From Sideroxydans sp. CL21 (GTDB lineage: Bacteria > Pseudomonadota > Gammaproteobacteria > Burkholderiales > Gallionellaceae), in NCBI RefSeq assembly GCF_902459525.1, contig NZ_LR699166.1, positions 2,616,501 to 2,680,500 of the forward strand: DNA of 64,000 nucleotides. Reading direction: 5' to 3'. Under the pieces are notes generated by a model, which saw only the letters and a list, made by a program, of their open reading frames with translations, made no database searches and had not been told where the DNA came from. This document shows positions 50,543 through 60,011 of this stretch, in pieces (within the stretch, counting starts at the first letter, position 1; each line of letters begins with the position of its first letter). The translations under genes and the position numbers were made by a program.

Positions 50543-50578
50543 TAATTCAGTCGGTTGATTAAGTCAATCGACTGAATT
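50543..50578 (-). promoter_or_regulatory. TetR operator palindrome overlapping the efflux promoter
   Basis: A 35-bp dyad (50544-50578, centre 50561) with 15 of 17 positions symmetric, arms AATTCAGTCG / CGACTGAATT. On the minus strand TTGACT and TATTCT, 17 bp apart, form a promoter lying within it. Confidence 0.7.
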
Positions 50579-50622
50579 ACTTTTATGACAGATTAATGCT
50601 TGCCCTTTGCCATGACCTGCTT

Positions 50623-51285
50623 CTACCGTTCGGAGATAGTCGGTGCCTTGCGAAAAGTGGCCGGGTCGTTCAGGCAATCGATCAGAAAGCGCGCCGTGTG
50701 CAGGCGCGAGATCGTCAGCGCCGGTTTCGGCTCGTTGTAGTAGCTCTCGACCAGTGTCTTGAGTCTCTTTCCGTTATTCAAGAGCGCCGCACGCACCGCG
50801 GTCCAGTCCATGCCCGACCTGCGCAACTCGGATTCCTGCGCATCGTGGTCCTGGAAGGTGTATTGCAGGTTGGTGTTACGGATCAGCCAGCGCATGACGA
50901 ACACCGCATCATCGAACGAGTCGTTCACACCAACCGAACTCAGCACCACGATGCGGCGCATGTCCATCTCTTTCATTGCCGCAAGACAAGTGCGTATCGA
51001 CTGCGTCATGAACAGAGACGGACTGAGCCGCCTGGCCCACGGATTATCCGAAGTGCGGTTGTTGTTCAGCGCACTGACCACCGCATCACAGCCCGCGATG
51101 GCTTTCCTGACATCGTCTGCATTCATCGGCGAACCTTCGACCACCGTGAGCTTGTCCGAGTGTACGGTGATCGCCGCCGCACGGCGTACCAGAGCAGCCA
51201 CTTCGATGCCTTGCGACAAGGCATACTCAAGGACGTGGCGTCCGGTCCGTCCGGTCGCCCCCAGCAACAGGATGCGCATGGTCAT
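50623..51285 (-). CDS. NAD(P)-binding oxidoreductase (NmrA/SDR-atypical)
   Basis: 220 residues starting MTMRILLLGATGRTGRHVLE, a Rossmann GxxGxxG. VVSALNNNR and VLSSVGVNDS fit atypical SDRs that reduce or sense NADP; the Tyr-Lys catalytic pair is not obvious. It is last gene after the ECF sigma operon, starting one base past the previous stop. Confidence 0.75.
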   Translation of the reverse strand: MTMRILLLGATGRTGRHVLEYALSQGIEVAALVRRAAAITVHSDKLTVVEGSPMNADDVRKAIAGCDAVVSALNNNRTSDNPWARRLSPSLFMTQSIRTCLAAMKEMDMRRIVVLSSVGVNDSFDDAVFVMRWLIRNTNLQYTFQDHDAQESELRRSGMDWTAVRAALLNNGKRLKTLVESYYNEPKPALTISRLHTARFLIDCLNDPATFRKAPTISER

Positions 51286-51286
51286 G

Positions 51287-51613
51287 TCATTCCTTGGCCG
51301 CAGCGTCTTCCTGTTTGCCTTTGCCGCACCAGCCGCGCATCCCGTTCTGGAATTTCTCGCGCTCTTCCGGCGTCATGTTTTCGAGGCGGTGCTGATGCCA
51401 TTTGCGATGCCCGCCGCAGTGCCCGCGAAATCCGCCGAACAATATCTTGCTCAGCAGCAGCACGCCCATCGCCTGCACATAATCGATTTCCCTGACGCCA
51501 AAGAACAAGGTCGGCAGCAACCAGTTCCACAACGCCATCACCACCCAGCCCAGCGCCGCGATGCCTGCCACCACCAATAAACCAATCTTCCAGCATTTTG
51601 CTTTGCAGTTCAT
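51287..51613 (-). CDS. Small two-helix membrane protein paired with ECF sigma
   Basis: 108 residues: MNCKAKCWKIGL with two cysteines, a helix (about 10-35), a second apolar stretch (VQAMGVLLLSKILFGGF), then a His/Cys-rich tail CGGHRKWHQH and MTPEEREKFQNGM. It resembles small membrane proteins often encoded beside ECF sigma genes. An anti-sigma or metal-sensing role is possible but unproven. Confidence 0.65.
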   Translation of the reverse strand: MNCKAKCWKIGLLVVAGIAALGWVVMALWNWLLPTLFFGVREIDYVQAMGVLLLSKILFGGFRGHCGGHRKWHQHRLENMTPEEREKFQNGMRGWCGKGKQEDAAAKE

Positions 51614-51651
51614 TTCATCTCTCCTTGAATATCCAATTCATTATGGCCGTT

Positions 51652-52227
51652 CTACAAATCAAACTCGTCGTAGATCGTTTGCAGGCGAGCCCGCAGATGG
51701 AGCACCGCATATCGCTTGCGTGCCAGCAGCGTGTTCACCGCCACATTTTTTTCGGCTGCCAATTCCTTGAAGCTGCGCCCGTCCAGTTCATGGGCGATGA
51801 ATACGTCGCGCTGTTCCCTGGGCAACTCCTCAAGCGCCGCAAACAGCTCTTCCTGCAGCACCGACCGCGCATAGGCCGCTTCCGGGCCTGCATCCGCCGA
51901 CGGCAGCACTTCGTCCAGCCAATGTCCGTCTTCTTCCTCGTCCGGCATCTCCGGCAATGCCACCTCGCGCTTCTTGCGAAAACGGTCGATGATGCGATTG
52001 CGCGCCACGCGGAACAGCCACGCACCCACCTGCTCTATCGGCTCGGGCAGCCGGTAAGCCTCGACATACTCGAAGAACACATCCTGCAGGATATCCTCTG
52101 CCTCGTTCGTGTCCGGCACGCGCCGCCGGATGAAATTCCGCAGCCGCCCGCGCTCTTGCGAGATGGTTTCGGTGATGCGTTTATCCTGTTCGGCCATCAG
52201 CGCATTCGCGGTTAGTGTCGTATCCAT
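51652..52227 (-). CDS. ECF-type RNA polymerase sigma factor
   Basis: 191 residues. Sigma-2 region (AEDILQDVFFEYVEAYR, then AWLFRVARNRIIDRFRKK) and sigma-4 helix-turn-helix (FKELAAEKNVAVNTLLARKRYAV). A short acidic linker lies between (DEEEDGHWLDEVLPS). The operon with a membrane protein and an oxidoreductase suggests an envelope or redox stress response. Confidence 0.88.
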   Translation of the reverse strand: MDTTLTANALMAEQDKRITETISQERGRLRNFIRRRVPDTNEAEDILQDVFFEYVEAYRLPEPIEQVGAWLFRVARNRIIDRFRKKREVALPEMPDEEEDGHWLDEVLPSADAGPEAAYARSVLQEELFAALEELPREQRDVFIAHELDGRSFKELAAEKNVAVNTLLARKRYAVLHLRARLQTIYDEFDL

Positions 52228-52332
52228 GCCTGTGAAGACGGATCACGGATGGGAATATTGTCGTGTTGTGAAAAAAATCTCAAAGCGCGCGTGTCCGGCC
52301 GTCTGGAGGCGACGGGTGAAAGCAATGTATCT

Positions 52333-53277
52333 TCAGTTTCTCTGCGACGGGAAGCCAGGGATCCCCTGCAGATATTTCTCACCGATCAGCTTGCTCTCCT
52401 TGTGCAGGAATTCCAGGAAGGCCAAAGCGACCACAGACAACTGTTTGTCTTTGGGGTAGGCCAGATACCAGTGACGCTGTATGGGAAAGCCCTGCACGTC
52501 GAGAATGGCCAGTTCCTCGCTGTTGCGGTCCAGCGTGAGCGTATGGGCCGACAACACGGCGATGCCCAGTTCGCTTGCTACTGCCTGCTTGATCGCCTCG
52601 TTGCTGCCCAGTTCCATCCTGACTTTCAGTTGCAGCCCGCGTTCGCCGAAAAACTGTTCGGTGGCCAGGCGGATACCGGAACCGGGTTCGCGCATCAGAA
52701 AGGGTTCTTCAGCCAGGCGTTGCGGCGAAATGTTCTTTTCCAAAACAAGAGGGTGATTGCTTGCAGCCAGCACCACCAGCGGATTTTCCAGGAAAGGTTC
52801 CACCTGTATGTCCATATCTTCGGGCGGAGTACCGAGCACATAGATGTCGTCCTGATTGTCGGCCATGCGCTGCAACACCCGCTCGCGATTGGTCACCTTG
52901 AGTGACACATCGATACCGGGAAAGCGTTGGCAGAACAGTCCGAGCAACCGCGGCACAAAATACTTGGCAGTAGTGATGACGGCCAGCCTCAGCTTGCCCG
53001 CCTTCACTCCCTTCATATCCGAGACCAGCATCTCGAAGCGGGACAGACCCTCGAAGATCTCGCGACAGACCTTGAGCAGCTCGCGTCCCGAGTCGGTCAG
53101 GTAGACCCGCTTGCCGATCTGTTCCAGCAGGGGCAGCCCGACGATATCGGTTAACTGCTTGATCTGTATCGATACTGTCGGCTGGGTCAGGTAGAGCTCT
53201 TCGGCGGCGCGGGTGTAACTGAGGTTGCGCGCAACCGATTCGAATACCTTGAGCTGGCGCAATGTTGCGTTTTTCAT
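52333..53277 (-). CDS. cbbR: LysR-type regulator CbbR
   Basis: 314 residues. N-terminal winged helix MKNATLRQLKVFESVARNLS with TQPTVSIQIKQL; a co-inducer domain follows. It is divergent from cbbL and matches CbbR in length and in RYTRAAEELYLTQP-like sequence (here SYTRAAEELYLTQP). It senses Calvin-cycle metabolites or NADPH in characterised relatives and activates cbb operons. Confidence 0.9.
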   Translation of the reverse strand: MKNATLRQLKVFESVARNLSYTRAAEELYLTQPTVSIQIKQLTDIVGLPLLEQIGKRVYLTDSGRELLKVCREIFEGLSRFEMLVSDMKGVKAGKLRLAVITTAKYFVPRLLGLFCQRFPGIDVSLKVTNRERVLQRMADNQDDIYVLGTPPEDMDIQVEPFLENPLVVLAASNHPLVLEKNISPQRLAEEPFLMREPGSGIRLATEQFFGERGLQLKVRMELGSNEAIKQAVASELGIAVLSAHTLTLDRNSEELAILDVQGFPIQRHWYLAYPKDKQLSVVALAFLEFLHKESKLIGEKYLQGIPGFPSQRN

Positions 53278-53300
53278 CATGTTCGTTTACTCAATAAACC

Positions 53301-53316
53301 ATAGATATAAGTCTAT
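53301..53316. promoter_or_regulatory. Candidate CbbR operator in the cbbR-cbbL gap
   Basis: The 16-bp dyad ATAGA-TATAAG-TCTAT lies about 25 bp from the cbbR start. LysR-type sites are AT-rich dyads of about this size. The rest of the 160-bp gap (53281-53441) is A+T-rich. Confidence 0.4.
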
Positions 53317-53441
53317 CGTTTGCATCGAAAATTACAATTATTATTTATGGTTGAACTTGTCTACAGTGGCGACACGCTCTTCGGAGCCATCAGTCTTCCA
53401 TAGCGGAGGATATCTGTTCAACCTGAAAGAAGGAGATTGCA

Positions 53442-54863
53442 ATGGCAGTCAAGACCTATAACGCCGGAGTCAAAGAATACCGGCAAACTTACTGGACGCC
53501 GGAATACACCCCGCTGGATACCGACATCCTCGCCTGTTTCAAGATCACCCCGCAGCCCGGCGTAGACCGCGAAGAACTTGCTGCTGCGGTCGCGGCCGAA
53601 TCCTCCACCGGCACCTGGACCACAGTGTGGACCGACCTGCTGACTGACCTCGATTACTACAAGGGCCGTGCCTATCGCATCGAAGACGTGCCCGGCGATG
53701 ATACCTGCTTCTATGCTTTCGTAGCATACCCGATCGACCTGTTCGAAGAAGGCTCCGTCGTCAACGTGCTGACCTCGCTGGTCGGCAACGTGTTCGGCTT
53801 CAAGGCGCTGCGCGCCCTGCGCCTCGAAGACGTGCGCTTCCCCATCGCCTATGTGAAGACTTGCGGCGGCCCTCCCCAAGGCATCCAGGTCGAGCGCGAC
53901 AAGATGAACAAGTACGGCCGCCCGCTGCTGGGTTGCACCATCAAGCCGAAGCTGGGTCTGTCCGCCAAGAACTACGGTCGTGCCGTGTACGAGTGCCTGC
54001 GCGGCGGCCTGGACTTCACCAAGGACGACGAGAACGTCAACAGCCAGCCGTTCATGCGTTGGCGCGACCGTTTCGAATTCGTGCATGAAGCCACACTGAA
54101 AGCAGAGCGCGAGACCGGCGAGCGCAAGGGCCACTACCTGAACGTGACGGCGCCGACACCGGAAGAGATGTACAAGCGCGCCGAGTTCGCCAAGGAGATC
54201 GGCGCACCGATCATCATGCACGACTACCTGACCGGCGGCCTGACTGCCAATACCGGTCTGGCCAATTGGTGCCGCAACAACGGCATGCTGCTGCACATCC
54301 ACCGCGCCATGCACGCCGTGCTGGACCGCAACCCGCACCACGGTATCCACTTCCGCGTGCTGACCAAGGTCCTGCGCCTGTCTGGCGGTGATCACCTGCA
54401 CTCGGGCACCGTGGTCGGCAAACTGGAAGGCGACCGCGAAGCAACGCTGGGCTGGATCGACACCATGCGCGACGAGTTCATCAAGGAAGACCGCAGCCGC
54501 GGCCTCTTCTTCGACCAGGACTGGGGCTCCATGCCCGGCGTCCTGCCGGTTGCCTCCGGTGGTATCCACGTATGGCACATGCCCGCGCTGGTGAACATCT
54601 TCGGCGATGACTCCGTGCTGCAGTTCGGCGGCGGTACGCTGGGACACCCGTGGGGCAACGCTGCCGGTGCGGCAGCCAACCGCGTCGCACTGGAAGCCTG
54701 TGTGGCAGCCCGCAACCAGGGTGTGGCCATCGAGAAGGAAGGCAAGTCCATCCTGACCGAAGCCGCAAAATCCAGCCCGGAACTGAAGATCGCCATGGAA
54801 ACTTGGAAAGAGATCAAGTTCGAATTCGACACCGTCGACAAGCTGGACGTGGCCCACAAGTAA
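53442..54863 (+). CDS. cbbL: RuBisCO large subunit, form I (IAq-like)
   Basis: 473 residues. Fixes CO2 onto ribulose-1,5-bisphosphate. Active-site blocks [16 protein letters not shown] and [16 protein letters not shown] (carbamylated Lys), HRAMHAV, and a C-terminal loop-6 region [15 protein letters not shown] are intact. The AAGGAG site precedes it. Form IA and, since cbbQ-cbbO follow and no carboxysome genes do, IAq type. It is the start of the carbon-fixation operon. Confidence 0.98.
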   Translation: MAVKTYNAGVKEYRQTYWTPEYTPLDTDILACFKITPQPGVDREELAAAVAAESSTGTWTTVWTDLLTDLDYYKGRAYRIEDVPGDDTCFYAFVAYPIDLFEEGSVVNVLTSLVGNVFGFKALRALRLEDVRFPIAYVKTCGGPPQGIQVERDKMNKYGRPLLGCTIKPKLGLSAKNYGRAVYECLRGGLDFTKDDENVNSQPFMRWRDRFEFVHEATLKAERETGERKGHYLNVTAPTPEEMYKRAEFAKEIGAPIIMHDYLTGGLTANTGLANWCRNNGMLLHIHRAMHAVLDRNPHHGIHFRVLTKVLRLSGGDHLHSGTVVGKLEGDREATLGWIDTMRDEFIKEDRSRGLFFDQDWGSMPGVLPVASGGIHVWHMPALVNIFGDDSVLQFGGGTLGHPWGNAAGAAANRVALEACVAARNQGVAIEKEGKSILTEAAKSSPELKIAMETWKEIKFEFDTVDKLDVAHK

Positions 54864-54957
54864 AAACGCAGGTCGGGCGGCGCGCAAGCGATGCCCGGCA
54901 ATTCAAAGAACGTTGGGTTACGGCTACGCCTGACCCAAGCTACAAAAGGATGGAATC

Positions 54958-55314
54958 ATGAGCGAAGTAATGGATTACAAATCACGTTTGTCCGACCCTG
55001 CCAGCCGCAAGTTCGAGACATTCTCCTACCTGCCGGCAATGACCGCCGACCAGATCCGGAAGCAGGTGGAATACCTGGTTTCCAAAGGCTGGAACCCGGC
55101 CATCGAGCATATCGAGCCGGAATACCTGATGGACTCCTACTGGTACATGTGGAAGCTGCCGATGTTCGGCGAAACCGACGTGACGAAGGTATTGGCCGAA
55201 GCGGAAGCCTGTCACAAGGCCAACCCCAACAACCACGTGCGCCTGATTGGTTATAACAACTTCAACCAGTCGCAGGGCGCGGCCATGGTGATCTTCCGCG
55301 GCAAGACGGTTTGA
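54958..55314 (+). CDS. cbbS: RuBisCO small subunit
   Basis: 118 residues, form IA type: [33 protein letters not shown] and [19 protein letters not shown]. It completes the L8S8 holoenzyme. There is a 94-bp gap from cbbL containing a weak hairpin; a terminator-like hairpin follows it. Confidence 0.97.
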   Translation: MSEVMDYKSRLSDPASRKFETFSYLPAMTADQIRKQVEYLVSKGWNPAIEHIEPEYLMDSYWYMWKLPMFGETDVTKVLAEAEACHKANPNNHVRLIGYNNFNQSQGAAMVIFRGKTV

Positions 55315-55323
55315 TGCAGTACT

Positions 55324-55355
55324 CCTGCCGCGCCGGTTCGGGCGGCAGGGTTTTT
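55324..55355 (+). terminator. Attenuating terminator between cbbS and cbbQ
   Basis: Stem CCTGCCG / CGGCAGG with a 12-nt loop followed by GTTTTT. It would lower cbbQO relative to cbbLS, matching the different needs for enzyme and activase. Confidence 0.65.
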
Positions 55356-55445
55356 AACCGCGATCAGAAGTGTTTCGCATATGGACACAAGCGTCTGCGA
55401 GTCGGCCGCTTCTGCCCTTGTGTTAAACGATAGACGGAGACAAGA

Positions 55446-56249
55446 ATGAGCGACATCATCCAGCAGTACCGTATCGAAAAGGAACCCTATTACCGCGCCG
55501 TCTCGGACGAGGTGGAACTGTTCGAGGCCGCCTACACCGTGCGCATGCCGATGATGCTGAAAGGCCCCACCGGTTGCGGCAAGACGCGCTTCGTGGAACA
55601 TATGGCCTGGCGACTGGGCAGGCCGCTGATCACGGTGGCCTGCAACGAAGACATGACTGCCTCCGATCTGGTGGGACGCTTCCTGCTCGATGCCAACGGC
55701 ACGCGCTGGCAGGACGGCCCGCTCGCGCTCGCGGCCCGCCATGGCGCGATCTGCTATCTGGATGAAGTGGTCGAGGCACGTCAGGACACCACCGTGGTGA
55801 TCCACCCGCTGACCGACAACCGCCGTGTGCTGCCGCTGGAAAAGAAAGGCGAGCTGGTGCACGCCCACCCCGATTTCCAGCTGGTGATCTCCTACAACCC
55901 CGGATACCAGAGCCTGATGAAGGACCTGAAACAATCCACCAAGCAGCGCTTCGGCGGCCTCGACTTCAACTATCCCGAACACGCCGTCGAAACCGAGATC
56001 GTCGTGCATGAAACCGGCGTCAATGCGGAAACGGCCGGCAAGCTGGTATCGATCGCCGAACGCGCGCGCAACCTCAAGGGACACGGTCTCGACGAGGGTA
56101 TCTCGACGCGCATGCTGGTTTACGCGGGCAGCCTGATCGCAACGGGTGTCGATCCGGTCAAGGCTTGCCGCGTGGCACTGGTAAGGCCGATCACCGACGA
56201 CCCGGACATGCGCGATGCGCTGGACGCGGCGGTGACCACGTTCTTTTGA
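55446..56249 (+). CDS. cbbQ: RuBisCO activase ATPase CbbQ
   Basis: 267 residues, MoxR-type AAA+. Walker [16 protein letters not shown] at about 40-55 and Walker [16 protein letters not shown]. With CbbO it forms the hexameric activase that removes inhibitory sugar phosphates from form I RuBisCO. GGAGAC precedes the ATG. Confidence 0.96.
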   Translation: MSDIIQQYRIEKEPYYRAVSDEVELFEAAYTVRMPMMLKGPTGCGKTRFVEHMAWRLGRPLITVACNEDMTASDLVGRFLLDANGTRWQDGPLALAARHGAICYLDEVVEARQDTTVVIHPLTDNRRVLPLEKKGELVHAHPDFQLVISYNPGYQSLMKDLKQSTKQRFGGLDFNYPEHAVETEIVVHETGVNAETAGKLVSIAERARNLKGHGLDEGISTRMLVYAGSLIATGVDPVKACRVALVRPITDDPDMRDALDAAVTTFF

Positions 56250-56324
56250 TCATGCGGCACGCATCAGGCCGCACAGCGGCCAATCGAACCCGTATAACTT
56301 AATGTCTTTGGTGACGGAATAACC

Positions 56325-58664
56325 ATGGCGATCAATCTTGGAGACTATCAGGAACTGCTCGACACGCTCTCGCCGGAGTTGCAGGAAAGCCTGCGCGCCG
56401 CCTGGCCGGATGCAGCCAAAGTATTCAGTGCACGCGGCCTGGACAATTACCTGAAAGGCGCCGCAGCGCTGAAGAGTCTCGGCAAGGGAGATGAACTGGT
56501 TGCCACCTGGATCGACCACGCGCCGCTGGTGGCCAAGGAGATCGGCGAAGATGCCGTGCCGGACCTGGTGCAGATCGCACTGGCGCTGGCCTCCAAGACC
56601 TCGGGCGCCGTGATCGAACTGGTGCTCAGCACGGCGCCCACGGCGGCCAACCGCCTCGGCGATGAAGCGCTGTTCCGCGCTTACCTGCAGTTCCTCTCCA
56701 CGCTTCTGGCACAGGCGCCGCGCGGCGTGCGCCCGATGCTGGAGAACCTGGGAAAACTTTTCAGCCAGCTCACTCTGGGCGGCCTGCGCCGCTGGGCATT
56801 GTGGGGCGCGCATGCGCACCGCACCAACTATCCCGAGCAGGCCAACTACTTCAGCCTGCAGTCGAAGGAATCGCTGGCGATGCTGCAGAAGGAACGCAAG
56901 GGCACGCTCTTCATCGATGTGCAGCGTCGTATCAATATGTATCTGCGCGCACTCTGGGCCAGGGATTTCTTCATGAAGCCGACCTCCGGGGATTTCGAGT
57001 CGCGCGAGGGCTATCGTCCCTATGTGGAGGGTTACTTCATCCACCTCCCCGATGCCTACGATGATTTCACTATCGGTGAAACGAAGCTGCCGGGGCTTGA
57101 GTTATACCGTGCCGCGGCAGCGCACAGTGCGGCGCATCTCGTTTACACGCGCGAGCCGATCTCGGCCGAGGCGCTCAATCCATGGCAGATGGCGGTGATC
57201 AGCGTCATCGAGGATGCCCGAGTGGAAACACTGGCAGCGAACCGGTTCCCGGGCCTCAAGAAGCTGTGGGTGCAGTTGCACTCCATTGAGGCGGGCCAGG
57301 GCGAGTCGGCCGGCGATTATCTCAACCGCCTGGCGCGCGCCTTGCTGGACGAAAACTACCAGGACAGCGACCCGTGGATCGCGCAAGGACGCGTTCTGTT
57401 CAAGCAGGCCACGGATCGCCTCGACAGCAACCAGATATCCTGGGACATCGGTGTGCAACTGGCGCACGAGTTCCGCACCAAGCGCATCGCCTTCAACCCG
57501 CGCAGCGATGTGCTGACTGCGCCCTACCGCGACGACAACCGCTACTTCTGGGAATTCGAGGAATTCGATTTCGACAAGGCGATGGCGGCCGGTTATGAAG
57601 CACCGAAGCAGGTGCGAAAGCACGTCAGCCTGATGGAATTCGCCAACGAACTCGATGTCGAGACCGCGGGCGACGATGCGGAAGAGATCTGGGTGCTCGG
57701 CACCGAACTCTTCCCCTACGAGGACATGGGCAAGTCGTACAACGAACTGGAAGGCAAGGAGCCGGTCTCCGAACCGTACCACTATGCCGAGTGGGACTAC
57801 CAGATCCAGCTCGAGCGTCCGGGCTGGGCCACGGTGCTGGAGAAACGACCCAAGGCGGGCGACCTGCAGCTGATCGACAACATCGCCGCACAGCACAAAC
57901 GCACCATAGGCCGGCTGAAGTTCCTGCTCGATGCCCTGCAACCGCAAGGCGTGACGCGCATACGCAAGCTGGAGGACGGCGACGAGCTGGATGTCAATGC
58001 GGCGATCCGCGCCATGATCGATATCCGCATGGGAGAGCAGCCCGATCCGCGCATCATGATGCGCTCGGTACGCAAGGTGCGCGACATTTCGGTCATGGTG
58101 CTGCTAGACCTGTCGGAATCCACCAATGACAAGGTCAGCGGGCAGGATTACAGCGTGCTGGATCTGCAACGCCAGGCCACCGTGTTGCTGGCGGACGCCA
58201 TCCACAAGATTGGCGACCCGTTCGCGATCCACGGCTTCTGTTCCGACGGTCGCCACAATGTCGAATATGCCCGCTTCAAGGATTTCGACCAGCCCTATAA
58301 TGAAGTGCCCAAGTCGAGACTGGCGGGCATGAGCGGCCATCTTTCCACGCGCATGGGCGCGGCCATCCGTCATGCAGGGCATTACCTGAAGCTGCAGAAA
58401 TCGGCAAAGAAACTGTTGCTGGTGATCACCGATGGCGAACCGGCGGATGTCGACGTGCGCGATCCGCAGTATCTGCGTTACGACACAAAGAAAGCCGTGG
58501 AGGAAATGACGCGTTCGGGCGTGACGACTTTCTGCATGTCACTCGACCCGCGAGCGGACCAATACGTCTCGCGGATATTCGGGGCACGGAACTACATGGT
58601 CGTGGACCATGTAGAACGTTTGCCAGAGAAGTTGCCAATGCTTTACGCAGGACTGACGAGATGA
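56325..58664 (+). CDS. cbbO: RuBisCO activase adaptor CbbO (VWA domain)
   Basis: 779 residues: a long N-terminal helical region, and a C-terminal von Willebrand A domain starting about residue 590 with the MIDAS motif LLDLSESTND (DxSxS). It recruits CbbQ to RuBisCO in the relatives studied. It overlaps the next gene by four bases. Confidence 0.95.
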   Translation: MAINLGDYQELLDTLSPELQESLRAAWPDAAKVFSARGLDNYLKGAAALKSLGKGDELVATWIDHAPLVAKEIGEDAVPDLVQIALALASKTSGAVIELVLSTAPTAANRLGDEALFRAYLQFLSTLLAQAPRGVRPMLENLGKLFSQLTLGGLRRWALWGAHAHRTNYPEQANYFSLQSKESLAMLQKERKGTLFIDVQRRINMYLRALWARDFFMKPTSGDFESREGYRPYVEGYFIHLPDAYDDFTIGETKLPGLELYRAAAAHSAAHLVYTREPISAEALNPWQMAVISVIEDARVETLAANRFPGLKKLWVQLHSIEAGQGESAGDYLNRLARALLDENYQDSDPWIAQGRVLFKQATDRLDSNQISWDIGVQLAHEFRTKRIAFNPRSDVLTAPYRDDNRYFWEFEEFDFDKAMAAGYEAPKQVRKHVSLMEFANELDVETAGDDAEEIWVLGTELFPYEDMGKSYNELEGKEPVSEPYHYAEWDYQIQLERPGWATVLEKRPKAGDLQLIDNIAAQHKRTIGRLKFLLDALQPQGVTRIRKLEDGDELDVNAAIRAMIDIRMGEQPDPRIMMRSVRKVRDISVMVLLDLSESTNDKVSGQDYSVLDLQRQATVLLADAIHKIGDPFAIHGFCSDGRHNVEYARFKDFDQPYNEVPKSRLAGMSGHLSTRMGAAIRHAGHYLKLQKSAKKLLLVITDGEPADVDVRDPQYLRYDTKKAVEEMTRSGVTTFCMSLDPRADQYVSRIFGARNYMVVDHVERLPEKLPMLYAGLTR

Positions 58665-58963
58665 CACTACAGACATATATCGGGATCGACCAGGACACCA
58701 ATGCAGGTTTGACCCATCTGGGCCGACTCGTGCGCGATGCCTGGGTATTCGGCATCCTGCCGGAAACGGAAACCTGCGCGGGCTGGGATTCGGCACGCAT
58801 GCAGAACCTGTACGAAAAGGTGTACGCGGCCTGGGAGCCCTATGCGCATCTGCCCAGCCGTTTGCCGGAAGATCTGCGCGAACGCCATACGAAGTTATAC
58901 GCGACAGCCATCACCACGGCGCGAGACCGGGGATGGAATGCGGAGTTGGGCGAGGACGAATAA
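58661..58963 (+). CDS. Small cbb-operon protein, unknown
   Basis: 100 residues, starts within the cbbO stop (ATGA). Soluble; WVFGILPETETCAGW and ERHTKLYATAITTARDRGW are distinctive. I do not recognise the family. Tight coupling to cbbO suggests an activase accessory part. Confidence 0.65.
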   Translation: MTLQTYIGIDQDTNAGLTHLGRLVRDAWVFGILPETETCAGWDSARMQNLYEKVYAAWEPYAHLPSRLPEDLRERHTKLYATAITTARDRGWNAELGEDE

Positions 58964-58974
58964 GGTGGCGACGA

Positions 58975-59385
58975 TCAGTCGCGTTCGGGTGCAGTGAATT
59001 TAATGACTCGCGCGATGCCGTCGAAGCGCCCCTTGGCGGCGAGATCGTTCAGTGCGCGCGGCAGTTCTGCTTGCAGGCGTGCCATGAGTCCGGCTGCCGA
59101 GGGTTGATAGTAGACCGCTTCATAGGCAACCGGATCGTCCAGCGAGTTGCGCTGCTGCGGACGGAAGTTGCGCCAGGCGATGTCGATCCAGCACTTGCGT
59201 TCGCCGTCGAGGAATACGAGTTCTTCCGCATCCAGTATCGCCAGGTATTGCATGGCGCGGATCGGGATGAACAGGCAGCCGGAGCTCGTGCGCGACAGCA
59301 GCGTATGCGCCAGGTTATAGGTTGCGGCAGGCAGGGATCGCGGCTCGCGCGCGATCTCGGGATTGCGGTAGCAGGTGATTTCCAT
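58975..59385 (-). CDS. Uncharacterised protein divergent from the purE-like gene
   Basis: 136 residues from ATG 59385 with GGGGG upstream. Soluble, no signal peptide; blocks EITCYRNPEIAREPRSLP, GERKCWIDIAWRNF and AYEAVYYQPSAAG. Function not recognised. Convergent with the cbb operon, 11 bases from its end. Confidence 0.6.
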   Translation of the reverse strand: MEITCYRNPEIAREPRSLPAATYNLAHTLLSRTSSGCLFIPIRAMQYLAILDAEELVFLDGERKCWIDIAWRNFRPQQRNSLDDPVAYEAVYYQPSAAGLMARLQAELPRALNDLAAKGRFDGIARVIKFTAPERD

Positions 59386-59452
59386 GAACACCCCCAGGAA
59401 TGGCAGTCAGCAATAATTATCCATGTTTTGATCGATACACAGGAGAACACGA

Positions 59453-60001
59453 ATGACGAAAACAGCATCAGCGAAAACTACTTCCAGCAAACCGGCAGGG
59501 AAGATCCTGGTCGGCATCCTCACGGGCAGCCCCAATGACCTGCCCACCGTGGTCAAGGTGCGCGACACCCTGACCGAACTCGGCATCGCCAGCGAGATCG
59601 TGGTGGCTTCTGCCCACCGCACGCCGGACAAGGTATTGGCCTATATCCAGCGTGCGCACAAGGAAGACGTGCAGGTGCTGATCGGTTGCGCGGGCATGGC
59701 CGCCCACCTGGCTGGCGTGATCGCAGGCCACACCCGTCTGCCGGTGATCGGCCTGCCGCTTTCGGGCGGCGTCGTGTCCGGCCTCGATGCTTTGCTGTCC
59801 ACGGTGCAGATGCCGCCGGGCGTGCCAGTCGCCACGGTGGCGGTAGACGGCGCGAAAAATGCGGCCATGCTGGCCGCACGCATCCTCGCGCTGAAGTTTC
59901 CCGCCATCGATACTGCGCTGGAAGCCGCGGCGAAAAAGGAACGCGCGCGCTATGACCTGTCCGCGGACGAAGCACTGGCTAAACTGAACGCCAAGAAGTA
60001 A
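59453..60001 (+). CDS. purE: PurE-like AIR carboxylase/NCAIR mutase paralogue
   Basis: 182 residues. N-terminal Ala/Lys/Thr tail, then the PurE core: LTGSPNDLPTVVK (normal GSxSD, here GSPND), SAHRTPDKVL and SGLDALLSTVQMPPGVPV. The catalytic His in SAHR is intact. It adds CO2-derived carboxylate to AIR by family, though purK is not adjacent and a second housekeeping purE may exist. Ten bases separate it from the aldolase gene. Confidence 0.8.
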   Translation: MTKTASAKTTSSKPAGKILVGILTGSPNDLPTVVKVRDTLTELGIASEIVVASAHRTPDKVLAYIQRAHKEDVQVLIGCAGMAAHLAGVIAGHTRLPVIGLPLSGGVVSGLDALLSTVQMPPGVPVATVAVDGAKNAAMLAARILALKFPAIDTALEAAAKKERARYDLSADEALAKLNAKK

Positions 60002-60011
60002 GGACGCTGCC

